Assembly: GCA_031551125.1 (NCBI GenBank)
Contig: JAVBOB010000013.1
Location: 62,001-126,000 of the forward strand
Direction: 5' to 3'
Source of the DNA: JAIRNF01 sp031551125
GTDB lineage: Bacteria; Bacteroidota; Bacteroidia; Bacteroidales; UBA932
Length of the DNA: 64,000 nt
Below the pieces are notes generated by a model. The model made no database searches, was not told the DNA's origin, and saw nothing but the letters and a program-made list of their open reading frames with translations. This document shows, in pieces, positions 23,506 through 32,900 of the stretch (position 1 is the stretch's first letter; each line of letters opens with the position of its first letter). The translations under genes and the position numbers were made by a program.

Positions 23506-23513
23506 CAAATATA
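23506..23513 (-). promoter_or_regulatory. -7 box TATATTTG upstream of panD
   Basis: Minus-strand exact TAnnTTTG match, 22 bp before the panD start codon. It would drive panD, the flippase-like gene and the nucleotidyltransferase-like gene. Confidence 0.55.
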
Positions 23514-23587
23514 CAACAGTTCTGCAAAACGAAAAATCTACAATCTACAGCCTTAGCTATCAAAAGTGTAGATGTTTGTTTTTGAGT

Positions 23588-23790
23588 TAAGCCCTAAAGG
23601 GGCGTTAGCATTAGCATAGGGGCAACGCCCTATGGTGGAACGAACATTCTTAACGAAGCCCTGTAAGGGCGTAAGCACAGGCTATCGCGCTTACAGCGCT
23701 TTGTTTGCCTGTTTACCGTTTTCGTAGGGCGTTCCCTACGCTTTTGCTAAAAGGCTTTAACTTCGTTGAACTTGCCCCTACAGGGCTGCG
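23588..23790. repeat. Composite palindromic repeat, family A, copy 2
   Basis: Modules as at 5205-5392: CATAGGGGC..GCCCTATG near 23616-23634, GAAGCCCTGTAAGGGCGTAA near 23655-23674, GCGCTTACAGCGCTT near 23688-23702, and CGTAGGGC..CCCTACG near 23723-23740, followed here by an additional GCCCCTACAGGGC hairpin. Compared with copy 1, stem positions differ in pairs, so base pairing is preserved. Confidence 0.75.
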
Positions 23791-23834
23791 GTTCAGCCTA
23801 ACCTAATGTCATTGATAATTGGGATGTCTTTATA

Positions 23835-24677
23835 TTATTTCAGCTGAATGTTATCAATCAACCGAATTTTGCCAACCCGCACGGCAACACATAGCTGTAT
23901 ATGGTCGGCATCATTCCATGTGCTTACGGGTTGAAGCGTATGAGCATTTACTAGTTCAACGTATTCTGTTTTTAGCTCATTGTTGCTATTGATGTGTTTG
24001 GTAACACGTTCTTTCACTTCGTTGGGCGTTTGTTCTTTTGCTAAGCCTTGCGCTTCTTGTAACGCCTGATATATGTTGGGCGCAGCCATTCGTTGTTCGG
24101 TGGCTAGCAACATATTGCGCGAGCTCATGGCTAGTCCGTCCGCTTCACGAACAATGGGGCAGGGGATGATATTTACCGGCATAGCCAGCTGCTGCACCAT
24201 ATTTTGAATAATGGCCAGCTGCTGAAAGTCTTTCTGTCCGAAGAATGCTTTATTAGGTTTAATGATATCAAATAATCGGCTTACCACCTGCGCTACACCA
24301 TTGAAGTGTCCGGGACGGAAAGCGCCTTCCATTACTTTATCCAGCTCTCCAAATTCAAATACCCGAGTGTCAGGTGTGGGATAAACTTCTTCTTCGGTGG
24401 GTAAGAACACAATATTGCATCCGGCGTTTTCCAGCATCTCACAATCTTTCTCGGGCATGCGGGGGTAGCGACGAAGGTCTTCTTTATCGTTAAACTGCGT
24501 TGGGTTTACAAAAATACTGACAACCGTATAATCGCAGCTGTTTTTACACTGTTCAACCAACGATATATGTCCTTTATGCAAGGCCCCCATTGTAGGAACA
24601 AAACCTATGCTTTTATTGCCTTGCCGAAGTTGCTCAATTTGCTTCTGAACCTCTACTATACTTGAAATAGCTATCAT
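23835..24677 (-). CDS. panC: Pantothenate synthetase PanC
   Basis: 280 residues, the normal length. The N-terminal FVPTMGALHKGHISLV contains the adenylation HKGH motif (34-37), FVNPTQFNDKEDLRRYPR follows, and the FFGQKDFQQLAII and LAMSSRNMLL segments complete the active site. It joins pantoate and beta-alanine with ATP. The gene follows pfkA by 49 bp on the same strand and may be read from the deoxynucleoside kinase-pfkA transcript. Confidence 0.95.
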   Translation of the reverse strand: MIAISSIVEVQKQIEQLRQGNKSIGFVPTMGALHKGHISLVEQCKNSCDYTVVSIFVNPTQFNDKEDLRRYPRMPEKDCEMLENAGCNIVFLPTEEEVYPTPDTRVFEFGELDKVMEGAFRPGHFNGVAQVVSRLFDIIKPNKAFFGQKDFQQLAIIQNMVQQLAMPVNIIPCPIVREADGLAMSSRNMLLATEQRMAAPNIYQALQEAQGLAKEQTPNEVKERVTKHINSNNELKTEYVELVNAHTLQPVSTWNDADHIQLCVAVRVGKIRLIDNIQLK

Positions 24678-24726
24678 GTACGATTATTTATGGCTGGGGA
24701 TTTGCGGTGTTATTGAGTGAAAAACG

Positions 24727-25731
24727 TTAGCTGTGCTCTATTCCTTTGGGGATAAAGGTCCCGATTTCTTCGGCAATCTTCAGCATATCGTCACTCACCT
24801 TCTTGTGCAGCTTAATAGTTTTGCTGAGGGGTACGTGTACAATTTGTTCATTTTGCCACCCTATCATTATGCTTTTCTGGTTGTCCATCAGGGCTTCAAC
24901 TGCTGCAACGCCCATGAGGCTGGCAACAACTCTGTCTTTATTGCTTGGCGAACCGCCGCGTTGGATATGACCTAGTATGGAAACACGAATATCAAATTGC
25001 GGAAATTCAGGCTTAATAATTTCGGCAATTTTCATTGCTCCACCCTCTTCCAAACCCTCGGCAACAATAATGATACTTGATTTATTTTTTCTTGCACGCT
25101 CTTTCAAAAAGCGGCGTACCTTATCAATCTGATTCTTTTTTTCGGGAACCATGATAACTTCTGCTCCGCAGGCTATTCCGCTGTTTACGGCTACAAATCC
25201 TGCTTCGCGTCCCATTACCTCTACAAAAAATATCCGGTTATGAGAGCTTGCCGTGTCGCGTATCTTATCTACCGCTTCGGTAACCGTATTCAACGCCGTA
25301 TCATAGCCAATAGTATATTCTGTGCCGAATAAATCGTTGTCAATAGTACCCGGAATCCCTATAATGGATAGGTTCGTTTCATGCGACATGAGGTTGGCTC
25401 CGGTAAAAGAACCGTCACCACCTATAACTACAACGGCATCAATGCCTAATTTTCTAAGCTGCTCGTATGCCTGCGCTCTTCCTTCAATAGAGTAGAACTC
25501 TTTACAGCGAGCGGTTTGTAGAAACGTTCCTCCGGTTTGTATTATTCCGCTAACATCCTCTGATTTCATTTGGAATATATCGCCCTCTATCATTCCCTGA
25601 TAGCCCATGCGAATACCAAATACTTCAAACCCGTTATTAATTCCGGCACGGGTAACCGCGCGTATTGCCGCATTCATACCCGGAGCGTCTCCGCCCGATG
25701 TAAGTATTCCTATGCGTTTAATTTTACTCAT
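24727..25731 (-). CDS. pfkA: ATP-dependent 6-phosphofructokinase PfkA
   Basis: 334 residues. Motifs: GILTSGGDAPGMNAAIR at the N-terminus (ATP loop), GGDGSFTGA at 104-112 where glycine rather than aspartate marks ATP over pyrophosphate as donor, PGTIDND at 127-133 with the catalytic aspartate, MGREAGFVA, and the LGHIQRGGSPS segment. It catalyses the committed step of glycolysis. It lies between the deoxynucleoside kinase gene (58 bp upstream) and panC. Confidence 0.95.
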   Translation of the reverse strand: MSKIKRIGILTSGGDAPGMNAAIRAVTRAGINNGFEVFGIRMGYQGMIEGDIFQMKSEDVSGIIQTGGTFLQTARCKEFYSIEGRAQAYEQLRKLGIDAVVVIGGDGSFTGANLMSHETNLSIIGIPGTIDNDLFGTEYTIGYDTALNTVTEAVDKIRDTASSHNRIFFVEVMGREAGFVAVNSGIACGAEVIMVPEKKNQIDKVRRFLKERARKNKSSIIIVAEGLEEGGAMKIAEIIKPEFPQFDIRVSILGHIQRGGSPSNKDRVVASLMGVAAVEALMDNQKSIMIGWQNEQIVHVPLSKTIKLHKKVSDDMLKIAEEIGTFIPKGIEHS

Positions 25732-25789
25732 AAATCAATTATCTGTTGCTTGTCAAAAAAAATTTCAACAAGCAATGTGGCATATTGTA

Positions 25790-26404
25790 TTAGAATAGCC
25801 CGTGCAATGATGCGTTTACCTTGTCAATTACCAATCCTAAATCTTCCTGACGTTCGGAGAAGTTGGTGGTATCAACATCAAGAATGAGCTTTTTCCCTGA
25901 GCTGTAAGAATCGAACCACTCATCGTAGCGCTCGTTCAGCTTGGTAAGGTAATCAATCCGAATACCTGCTTCATACTCACGTCCCCGTTTCTGAATCTGG
26001 TTTACCAGCGTGGGGACAGAGGCTTTGAGGTATATTACCAAATCGGGTGGAGCCACCAGTGAAATCATCAGGTCGAACAGCGAGCTGTAGTTGTCAAAAT
26101 CACGACTGCTCATCAACCCCATGGCGTGCAGGTTGGGCGCAAATATACATGCATCTTCGTATATGGTACGGTCTTGAACAATGGTTTGCTTATTACGCTT
26201 TATATCTACAATTCCTTTAAAGCGTTTGTTCAAAAAGTACACCTGCAGGTTGAATGACCATCGCTGCATGTCTTCATAAAAGTCGTTGAGGTATGGATTG
26301 CTATCCACCTCTTCGTACTGGGCAATCCATTTGTAGTGATGGGCAAGTAGTCCTGTTAGGGTTGTTTTACCGCTACCGATATTTCCCGCTATGGCAATAT
26401 GCAT
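25790..26404 (-). CDS. Deoxynucleoside kinase
   Basis: 204 residues. P-loop GNIGSGKTT at 7-15, EEVDSNPYLNDFY for the usual EPxxxNPYL substrate segment, RWSFNLQVYFLNKR, and the DRTIYEDACIFA motif (DRS-like). This is the bacterial deoxyadenosine/deoxyguanosine kinase type of nucleoside salvage; the exact base preference cannot be read from the sequence. It is first in a probable operon with pfkA and panC. Confidence 0.88.
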   Translation of the reverse strand: MHIAIAGNIGSGKTTLTGLLAHHYKWIAQYEEVDSNPYLNDFYEDMQRWSFNLQVYFLNKRFKGIVDIKRNKQTIVQDRTIYEDACIFAPNLHAMGLMSSRDFDNYSSLFDLMISLVAPPDLVIYLKASVPTLVNQIQKRGREYEAGIRIDYLTKLNERYDEWFDSYSSGKKLILDVDTTNFSERQEDLGLVIDKVNASLHGLF

Positions 26405-26518
26405 GATGGTATATTGGTTTGATGTTGCGTTATGGTTAGTATAATGTACCGAATGGCCGGCCGACTATGAAACGTTTTTCAAAAATATTTGTTTGCAGAA
26501 GCAAGTTAAATCGAGATG

Positions 26519-26526
26519 CAAATATA
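26519..26526 (-). promoter_or_regulatory. -7 box TATATTTG upstream of the deoxynucleoside kinase
   Basis: Minus-strand exact TAnnTTTG match, 114 bp before the start codon, in the 295-bp gap that otherwise shows no recognisable feature. Confidence 0.4.
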
Positions 26527-26699
26527 TAGAATATTAGTTAGGTTCTTCTTGTGCGTAATTTAAACACATAGCGTATAATAAGCATAATAATAGGCTTGTT
26601 GGTAGAGATTTGTTAAGCCGATACTGGTATTGACTTCACTTGCAGTGCATGTTTATTTATAGCCAAACAATCGGAGCTATTTATTAGTATGAATTTTGT

Positions 26700-27911
26700 T
26701 TATGCTTTTCCTTTCTCCGACCTATCCACAATAACTGCGCAGATAGCATCTCCTGTAATATTTACAGATGTTCTCAACATATCAAGAATTCTGTCAACAC
26801 CAATAATAAGCGCAATTCCCTCAACCGGAAGCCCTACCTGGTTGAGAACCATTGTTAGCATAACAAGTCCTACTGCCGGAACACCGGCTGTACCAATACT
26901 TGCAAGTACTGCTGTAAGAATAACGGTGAGTATTTGTACAAGGCTTAAATCAATATGGTAAACTTGCGCAATAAAAATGGTTGCCACTCCTTGCATAATG
27001 GCTGTACCATCCATGTTTATGGTGGACCCCAGTGATTGAACGAAAGATGAAACGGAAGGTGTAACTTTTAAGTTTTCTTGAGCAACCTCCATTGATATAG
27101 GAAGTGTTGCGCTGCTGCTGGAGGTACTGAACCCTACAATCATTGCGGGATAGAATTTTTTTACAAATTCAATAAGGCTCATTTTCCCGAATATGCGGAG
27201 AGCCATTCCGTATGTAAATAGGAAGTGAACAAGTAACGATATAATAACGGCTACAACATACATTGCCATTTGTTTCAATGTGCTTGGCCCATTAGTTCCT
27301 ATAGCCGATGCGATTAACGCAAAGGCTCCTGCAGGGGCGGTGTACATAACAATATTAATCACCTTCATCAGCACATCATTGATTTGAGAGATAGCGTTTC
27401 TTAGCCCGTTAACCTTATCTCCTAGCAAAGAAATACCAAAGCCAAATAGCAAGGCAAAGAAAATAATTTGCAACATGTTCCCGGTTGCCAGTGCGTTTAT
27501 CGGGTTTTCGGGGATAATGCCAATCAACATTTCTATTAGTCCGGGTGATTCGTTGAGCTGAGGGGCTTGAGCTGCTGCTTCTAATCCGGTTACCTGTCCC
27601 GGTTTAATAATACAAGCAACTACTATGGCAATGCTAATGGCAATTGCGGTTGTGCATAAAAAAAACATGATAGTCTTTCCGCCAATTCTTCCAATTTTTT
27701 TTGGATTTCCCAGCTGAAAAACCCCCATTGCTATTGCACAAAAAACAATAGGTACCACAAGCATTTTGATTAATCCGATAAATATTTTTCCTACCGGAAC
27801 TAGTAGGTAATTGTTGATGGGGTTAAATACATTTTCGGGGGCGTAGCTGCCGGCAATACCAACTACTATGCCGGCTACCAGGGCAAGCAGAATAAATTTG
27901 GTTAAGTTCAT
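26700..27911 (-). CDS. Dicarboxylate/amino acid:cation symporter (DAACS family)
   Basis: 403 residues with eight transmembrane helices and two re-entrant hairpins. The serine-rich hairpin 1 (GFSTSSSSATLPISM) and the cation/substrate motif NMDGTAIMQG of helix 7 are clear, followed by GTAGVPAVG (hairpin 2) and the substrate arginine region near the C-terminus (VDRILDMLRTSVNITGDA). These transporters import glutamate, aspartate or C4-dicarboxylates with sodium or protons. The exact substrate is not predictable by eye. The gene is monocistronic. Confidence 0.92.
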   Translation of the reverse strand: MNLTKFILLALVAGIVVGIAGSYAPENVFNPINNYLLVPVGKIFIGLIKMLVVPIVFCAIAMGVFQLGNPKKIGRIGGKTIMFFLCTTAIAISIAIVVACIIKPGQVTGLEAAAQAPQLNESPGLIEMLIGIIPENPINALATGNMLQIIFFALLFGFGISLLGDKVNGLRNAISQINDVLMKVINIVMYTAPAGAFALIASAIGTNGPSTLKQMAMYVVAVIISLLVHFLFTYGMALRIFGKMSLIEFVKKFYPAMIVGFSTSSSSATLPISMEVAQENLKVTPSVSSFVQSLGSTINMDGTAIMQGVATIFIAQVYHIDLSLVQILTVILTAVLASIGTAGVPAVGLVMLTMVLNQVGLPVEGIALIIGVDRILDMLRTSVNITGDAICAVIVDRSEKGKA

Positions 27912-27976
27912 AGAGCTATTTGGTTAGGGTTCATTCAAAATATCGGTAAATATACTATTTTGTGGGTAGAAATCTT

Positions 27977-27984
27977 TACCTTTG
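27977..27984 (+). promoter_or_regulatory. -7 box TACCTTTG upstream of the PASTA operon
   Basis: Exact TAnnTTTG match, 58 bp before the GTG at 28043. A TTTG at 27959-27962 lies upstream with 14 bp between the boxes, shorter than the spacing usually reported, so its role as -33 element is doubtful. Confidence 0.5.
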
Positions 27985-28042
27985 TTAATTCATTCATAGG
28001 GTGATTTAGTATTTTAATATCAAACTTCAACATAGCTGTCAG

Positions 28043-28834
28043 GTGGACTTTTTGAAAAAAATTTGGAAAAACGATTACGCACGTAATGTTATCTGCATTT
28101 TAGGATCAGTGGTGGTATTTCTCACGCTGATTATGTTTTTTCTTAGTATTTACACACGACATGGACAGTCGCTTGCCGTTCCTGATTTCAAGGGAATGCC
28201 TATAGACGAGGCTTACGATTTAGCGCATGAAAATAGCTTGAAAATAGTAGTAACTGATTCTATTTTTCGTCCGGCATTACCGGCAGGTAGTGTTATAGAC
28301 CAAAATCCGAAGCCCGATGCTCGCGTTAAGAAAAAACGGAAGGTGTTTATTACCATAAATTGCGTAATGCCTAAAAAGATTGACGCACCTAACGTTGTAG
28401 GGTTCTCTTTACGACAGGGTAAGGCTGTACTTGAAAGCAAGGGGCTGAAAATCGGCAAGCTGATTTACCAGCCCGATATGGCCACAAACAACATTCTTGA
28501 CCAACGTTATAAAGGACGGATGCTTATGCCGAATGAACCGGTATTTGTTGGCACATCAGTTGATTTGGTTTTGGGAATGGATAATGAGGCAGGCGAAAGA
28601 ACCTCAATTCCGTATGTGTTGAGGTTAAATAGCGATGATGCCAGAAGCAGACTGGCAGATGCCTCGCTTAACCTTGGCCGTATGCGGTTTGATAAGTCGG
28701 TAAAAACTATTTCCGACTCACTGTCAGCTGTGGTGTACAAGCAGGTTCCGGGACCAAGCGGGTCAAATTCTACATCGCTGGGTTCGTCTGTTGATATTTA
28801 CCTAACAGTTGATGAAAGTAAAATCCCGAAGTAG
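28043..28834 (+). CDS. PASTA-domain membrane protein
   Basis: 263 residues starting with GTG at 28043. One N-terminal transmembrane helix (about 16-38) is followed by three PASTA domains (about 44-110, 113-180 and 190-260), recognisable by repeated patterns such as VPDFKGMPIDEAYDLA, PNVVGFSLRQGKAVLESKGLK and the DQNPKPDARVKK ends. There is no kinase domain, unlike Gram-positive PASTA proteins, so it is probably a periplasmic peptidoglycan-binding or protein-contact module. It is first in an operon with a T9SS cargo gene, a pseudouridine synthase and a hydrolase. Confidence 0.88.
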   Translation: MDFLKKIWKNDYARNVICILGSVVVFLTLIMFFLSIYTRHGQSLAVPDFKGMPIDEAYDLAHENSLKIVVTDSIFRPALPAGSVIDQNPKPDARVKKKRKVFITINCVMPKKIDAPNVVGFSLRQGKAVLESKGLKIGKLIYQPDMATNNILDQRYKGRMLMPNEPVFVGTSVDLVLGMDNEAGERTSIPYVLRLNSDDARSRLADASLNLGRMRFDKSVKTISDSLSAVVYKQVPGPSGSNSTSLGSSVDIYLTVDESKIPK

Positions 28835-28835
28835 C

Positions 28836-30833
28836 ATGAGAGTGTTCGAGATATTAAAATATTCAGTAGTATTTGTATTGCTTGCAACGGTTACGGCCGG
28901 AGGGCAAGAATTATTGATAGGTTTGCAGGAAAACCCCTTATTAGGTAAGCAGCAGCAAGCAGGGAAAAATGTATTACGACAATCGGCTGTGTCGTTGTCG
29001 TTGCCTTTTATCGATGATTTTTCTAAACCCCTTGGCGTATATCCTGATCAGCAAAAATGGAAGAATAAAAATGTATTCATAAACAGCAGCTATGCTGTAA
29101 ATATGCCGAGTGTAGGCGTAGCAACTTTCGACGCTATTGATGCTAAAGGAAATTTGTACAATGTTGGCAGTGCATTTTCTCAACCTGCCGATACGCTGAC
29201 CTCTCAGCCGATAAATTTGAACTATCCCGGGGATCAAACTATTTTTTTGAGCTTCTACTATCAGGCCGGAGGGCTTGGTGATATGCCGGAGCTAACCGAT
29301 TCGCTGGTGTTGCAGTTCTACTCTCCGTTAACATCAACATGGAAATCTGTTTGGAATGCATCTGTGCATATACAGGATTCAATGATTGTGGAGCGTTTTG
29401 TGAAAACAGGAACAACAAAACAAAATGAATCTAATTTGCTTCCCAGCACTTTTTTTATGACCCACATACGGGTTGACGGTAGCGAATATTTACTTGATGG
29501 TTTTCAATTTCGGTTTATAAACCATGCGAGCATTGCTGTGAATAAATTCATTCCCGGAAGAGCCAGCAACGCCGACCATTGGCATTTAGACGTTGTGTAC
29601 TTGGACAGAGGACGGTCTGCTAACGACGTTGTTCCCGATGTGGCGACGAGCATTCCCCAATCACCATTGACAACAATCTACGAATCTATACCGTGGACAC
29701 ACTACAATACCGATGCTCACAACGCTTTGTTTGGAGACGGAATGAAAACAACATTAGGGGTTTTCAATATGGGAGAGGTGGTCTCCAGCGTTTCGGTATT
29801 TGTGGATATTCGACCTTTAGTTGGTAACGGATATATAACTTCTTACTCCCTAGGACAGTATAACACACCCGAAATAGGAGAGAGTGGGCTGCTGCCTTTT
29901 GTTATAACACCACCTTATTCATTTTATTCAGATAACCCCGATAGCGCAGCGTTTGAAGTAATAACGTATATGCGCACAGATAACTCTACTTCTCCGCTTC
30001 GTCAGGAGTTGCGCCAGAACGATACGACTCGCTACCGGCAGCAATTTTATAACTACTATGCTTACGACGACGGTTCGGCTGAAAATGGTTATGGCTTGTA
30101 CGGTAGCGGTGCGTCAGCAGGAAAGGTAGCGGTAAAGTTTACCGGCTATGCAGCTGATTCGTTGCGCGGAGTTTATATTTACTTCAACAAAACTATTGGT
30201 CAGGTAAACGCATCGAATAAAATTAAGCTGGCGGTATGGGAGGATATTGGCAACGGAACCCCCGGTCAGCTACTTTATTCTCAGGCTGCAACAAGCCCTG
30301 AACTTAGTGATAGCCTGAATAGCTTCGTAGCCTATAAGTTTAGCAAAGCAATAGCGATTAGTGCAAAGCAAACATACTTTGTTGGTTGGATGCAAACAAC
30401 GGAAGATTTTGTAAATGTTGGCTTTGACAGAAATAGAGATCATAGCGAAAATGTATTTTATAGCCTTAGCGAAGGGGTTTGGTCACCCAGCGCGTATGAA
30501 GGCTCACTGATGATACGTCCGATATTTGGACAATCAGATGGGAACTTCCCTCCCAATCCGATTCTACCTCCTGTAGCGCCAACGGCTGTAGTTGACGTAG
30601 TGTTGAGCCCTAATCCGGCAACCGATGTTGTTAGGTTGAATTGGAAAGACCAAAAGCGCTACGCAAAATCGGCACAAGTAGAGGTTTTTGACTTGCGCGG
30701 CAGGCTGGTTCTATCACAGCGTACGGCTAACGACCAGCTAAACGTATCAAATCTTCCTTCGGGCACTTACTTTATGCGAATAAGTAGCGACGGTAAGCTG
30801 ATGGGGACAAGTAAAATTATTATTGTAAAGTAG
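28836..30833 (+). CDS. Secreted protein with type A T9SS sorting domain
   Basis: 665 residues from the ATG at 28836, one base after the PASTA stop; a longer frame begins with TTG at 28809 inside the PASTA gene. A signal peptide (MRVFEILKYSVVFVLLATVTAGGQ region) is followed by about 560 residues of beta-rich sequence without a recognised enzyme motif, and by a C-terminal type A sorting domain (about the last 75 residues: VLSPNPATDVVRLNW, VFDLRGRLV, LPSGTYFMRI, KIIIVK). It should be carried to the cell surface by the type IX system encoded at 39605-48239. The function of the mature part is unknown. Confidence 0.82.
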   Translation: MRVFEILKYSVVFVLLATVTAGGQELLIGLQENPLLGKQQQAGKNVLRQSAVSLSLPFIDDFSKPLGVYPDQQKWKNKNVFINSSYAVNMPSVGVATFDAIDAKGNLYNVGSAFSQPADTLTSQPINLNYPGDQTIFLSFYYQAGGLGDMPELTDSLVLQFYSPLTSTWKSVWNASVHIQDSMIVERFVKTGTTKQNESNLLPSTFFMTHIRVDGSEYLLDGFQFRFINHASIAVNKFIPGRASNADHWHLDVVYLDRGRSANDVVPDVATSIPQSPLTTIYESIPWTHYNTDAHNALFGDGMKTTLGVFNMGEVVSSVSVFVDIRPLVGNGYITSYSLGQYNTPEIGESGLLPFVITPPYSFYSDNPDSAAFEVITYMRTDNSTSPLRQELRQNDTTRYRQQFYNYYAYDDGSAENGYGLYGSGASAGKVAVKFTGYAADSLRGVYIYFNKTIGQVNASNKIKLAVWEDIGNGTPGQLLYSQAATSPELSDSLNSFVAYKFSKAIAISAKQTYFVGWMQTTEDFVNVGFDRNRDHSENVFYSLSEGVWSPSAYEGSLMIRPIFGQSDGNFPPNPILPPVAPTAVVDVVLSPNPATDVVRLNWKDQKRYAKSAQVEVFDLRGRLVLSQRTANDQLNVSNLPSGTYFMRISSDGKLMGTSKIIIVK

Positions 30834-30835
30834 CG

Positions 30836-31912
30836 GTGGTAAAAGATTTACAAGATGATAACGACCTTTTCGAAGATGTTGGTACAGATGAAGGTCAGGA
30901 GTTTTATGAGCATTACGGTTTCAAGGTAGATAAGGGACAGGGACTACTACGGATAGATAAGTACCTTACTGCTAAAATTGAAAACGTATCAAGAAATCGT
31001 GTTCAAGCAGCAGCAGATGCCGGTTGTATATTGGTAAACAACATTCCTGTAAAATCCAGCTATAAGGTAAAACCGCTTGATGAAATTTCGGTGGTAATGC
31101 CTTACCCACGTAGAGGCGTTGAAATACTTCCCGAAAATATCCCCCTGGATATTCTTTACGAAGACGATGACGTAATCGTTATTAATAAGCGTGCCGGTAT
31201 GGTAGTACATCCCGGACACGGTAACTACACAGGCACGCTGATTAACGCGCTGGCTTGGTACTTGGGTGCAGACTCAAAGCTGGATAACAACGATGAACGA
31301 GGCGGTTTGCTGGTGCATCGTATTGACAAGAATACATCCGGTATAATTTTGGTTGCAAAAAATGATGTTGCCCACGCGCATTTGGCAAAGCAATTCTTTG
31401 ACCATACGGTAAAGCGTTTATACACCGCCCTTGTATGGGGTAGGCCGGAGGAACCTGAAGGTACCATTGTTGGGAATATTGCCCGAAGCCAAACAGACCG
31501 TATGCGCTTCAAGGTATATGACGACCCTAGCATTGGCAAACATGCGGTGACACATTACAGGTTGCTGGAAGAGTTGGGTTACGTATCGCTGGTGGAATGT
31601 CAGCTGGAAACGGGACGTACTCACCAAATACGTGTGCACATGGAATCTATCGGACATCCGCTGTTTAACGATGAGCGTTATGGTGGCGACCGAATACTGC
31701 GGGGAACAACCTTTACAAAGTATAAGCAGTTTGTGCAAAACTGCTTCGATTTAGTGCCTTACCACGTGTTGCATGCGCGTACGCTTGGCTTTATACATCC
31801 CCGTACCGGAAAAGAAATGATGTTTGAGGTTGACTTGCCCGATAATATGCAGCAGCTGATAAACAAGTGGAGAAATTACGTATCACATAGAAATGTGGAG
31901 GAAGAGGAGTAG
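30836..31912 (+). CDS. rluD: RluA-family 23S rRNA pseudouridine synthase (RluD-like)
   Basis: 358 residues from a GTG two bases after the previous stop. An acidic N-terminal extension precedes an S4 RNA-binding domain (about 38-95, RIDKYLTAKIENVSRNRVQ) and the catalytic domain with HRIDKNTSG (catalytic D164) and the GRTHQIRVHM motif. RluD modifies uridines in helix 69 of 23S rRNA; assignment to RluD rather than RluA/RluC is by length and S4 domain. It is encoded between the T9SS cargo and an alpha/beta hydrolase. Confidence 0.9.
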   Translation: MVKDLQDDNDLFEDVGTDEGQEFYEHYGFKVDKGQGLLRIDKYLTAKIENVSRNRVQAAADAGCILVNNIPVKSSYKVKPLDEISVVMPYPRRGVEILPENIPLDILYEDDDVIVINKRAGMVVHPGHGNYTGTLINALAWYLGADSKLDNNDERGGLLVHRIDKNTSGIILVAKNDVAHAHLAKQFFDHTVKRLYTALVWGRPEEPEGTIVGNIARSQTDRMRFKVYDDPSIGKHAVTHYRLLEELGYVSLVECQLETGRTHQIRVHMESIGHPLFNDERYGGDRILRGTTFTKYKQFVQNCFDLVPYHVLHARTLGFIHPRTGKEMMFEVDLPDNMQQLINKWRNYVSHRNVEEEE

Positions 31913-31952
31913 CAGCGGTTCGTTACTTCTTCTTTTTTAAACAAACAAGGAC

Positions 31953-32900
31953 ATGTTCGGTGAATACATACCCGATATACTTGCTAACGGTTTTGAACAG
32001 CGGAAAATAGCTTTGCCTCCGGACTATGAGGGCGAAATGATTTGTACGTTGGTACGTAAGCTATGCGACAATCCTACCACTAAAGCCGCTCTGTACATTC
32101 ATGGCTTTAACGACTATTTTTTTCAGCAAGAATTGGCGGAACGTTTTATTGAGCAAGGCTATAATTTTTATGCAATAGACCTCCATAAGTGTGGTCGTTC
32201 CATACTTCCCCATCAAACCCCTTATGATATGCGCAACGTCAGTGAATATTTTACTGAACTGGACATTGTGCGAGGAATTATCAAGAAAGAAGGGGGTGAA
32301 CAAGTAGCTTTATGTGGTCACTCTACCGGAGGTTTGATAGCTGCGTGCTACTTAAATCAATGTAGTGCAGATTGGTATGATGTACTGGTGTTGAATAGCC
32401 CGTTCTTAGAGCTGGCAGGGCGTTCACTGATACATAAGCTAGGTATTCCAATAGCCTCTTTTGCGGCAAAATTTTTTCCGAATTTGAAAATAAAAGCGAC
32501 TTTCTCTCCCTTTTATGGAGAGAGCCTCCACATTGGAAAACGGGGAGAATGGGGTTATCGTACCGATTGGAAGCCCATTCGCTGTATGGAGGTTTCCATA
32601 GGTTGGTTACGGGCGGTAACAAAAGCACATGAGGCAGTTAAGCGAGGGCTTAACGTTCAATGCCCTATGCTGGTTCTAAGTTCCGATAAATCAATGAAGG
32701 GAAGGGAGTGGACTGAGGATTTCCACTACAGCGACCTTGTACTAAACGTTGATGGCATTCAATATTTTGCCGATAAGCTGGGAAAAAATGTAGCTAAGCA
32801 GCGTATTGCCGGGGGCAAGCATGACCTTTTCTTATCTCAAGAACCAGTTCGTTCTGTCGCATACCAAACCATGTTTCAATGGCTTGAAAAATTTGCCTAG
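31953..32900 (+). CDS. Alpha/beta hydrolase (serine aminopeptidase S33-like)
   Basis: 315 residues, no signal peptide. HGFNDYFFQQ near residue 50 is the oxyanion region, the nucleophile elbow is GHSTGG with S124, the acid is probably the aspartate in VLSSDKSM, and the base is the histidine in GGKHDLF near the C-terminus. The overall pattern resembles monoacylglycerol-lipase-like hydrolases, so an ester or lysophospholipid substrate is likely, but it cannot be specified. It is the last gene of the PASTA-cargo-rluD operon. Confidence 0.85.
   Translation: MFGEYIPDILANGFEQRKIALPPDYEGEMICTLVRKLCDNPTTKAALYIHGFNDYFFQQELAERFIEQGYNFYAIDLHKCGRSILPHQTPYDMRNVSEYFTELDIVRGIIKKEGGEQVALCGHSTGGLIAACYLNQCSADWYDVLVLNSPFLELAGRSLIHKLGIPIASFAAKFFPNLKIKATFSPFYGESLHIGKRGEWGYRTDWKPIRCMEVSIGWLRAVTKAHEAVKRGLNVQCPMLVLSSDKSMKGREWTEDFHYSDLVLNVDGIQYFADKLGKNVAKQRIAGGKHDLFLSQEPVRSVAYQTMFQWLEKFA

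Larger units (their letters stand above)
23484..23834. other. Intergenic region between panD and panC
   Basis: No gene is seen. It holds the panD promoter box at 23506-23513 and the family A composite repeat at 23588-23790; nothing else is recognised. Confidence 0.65.
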
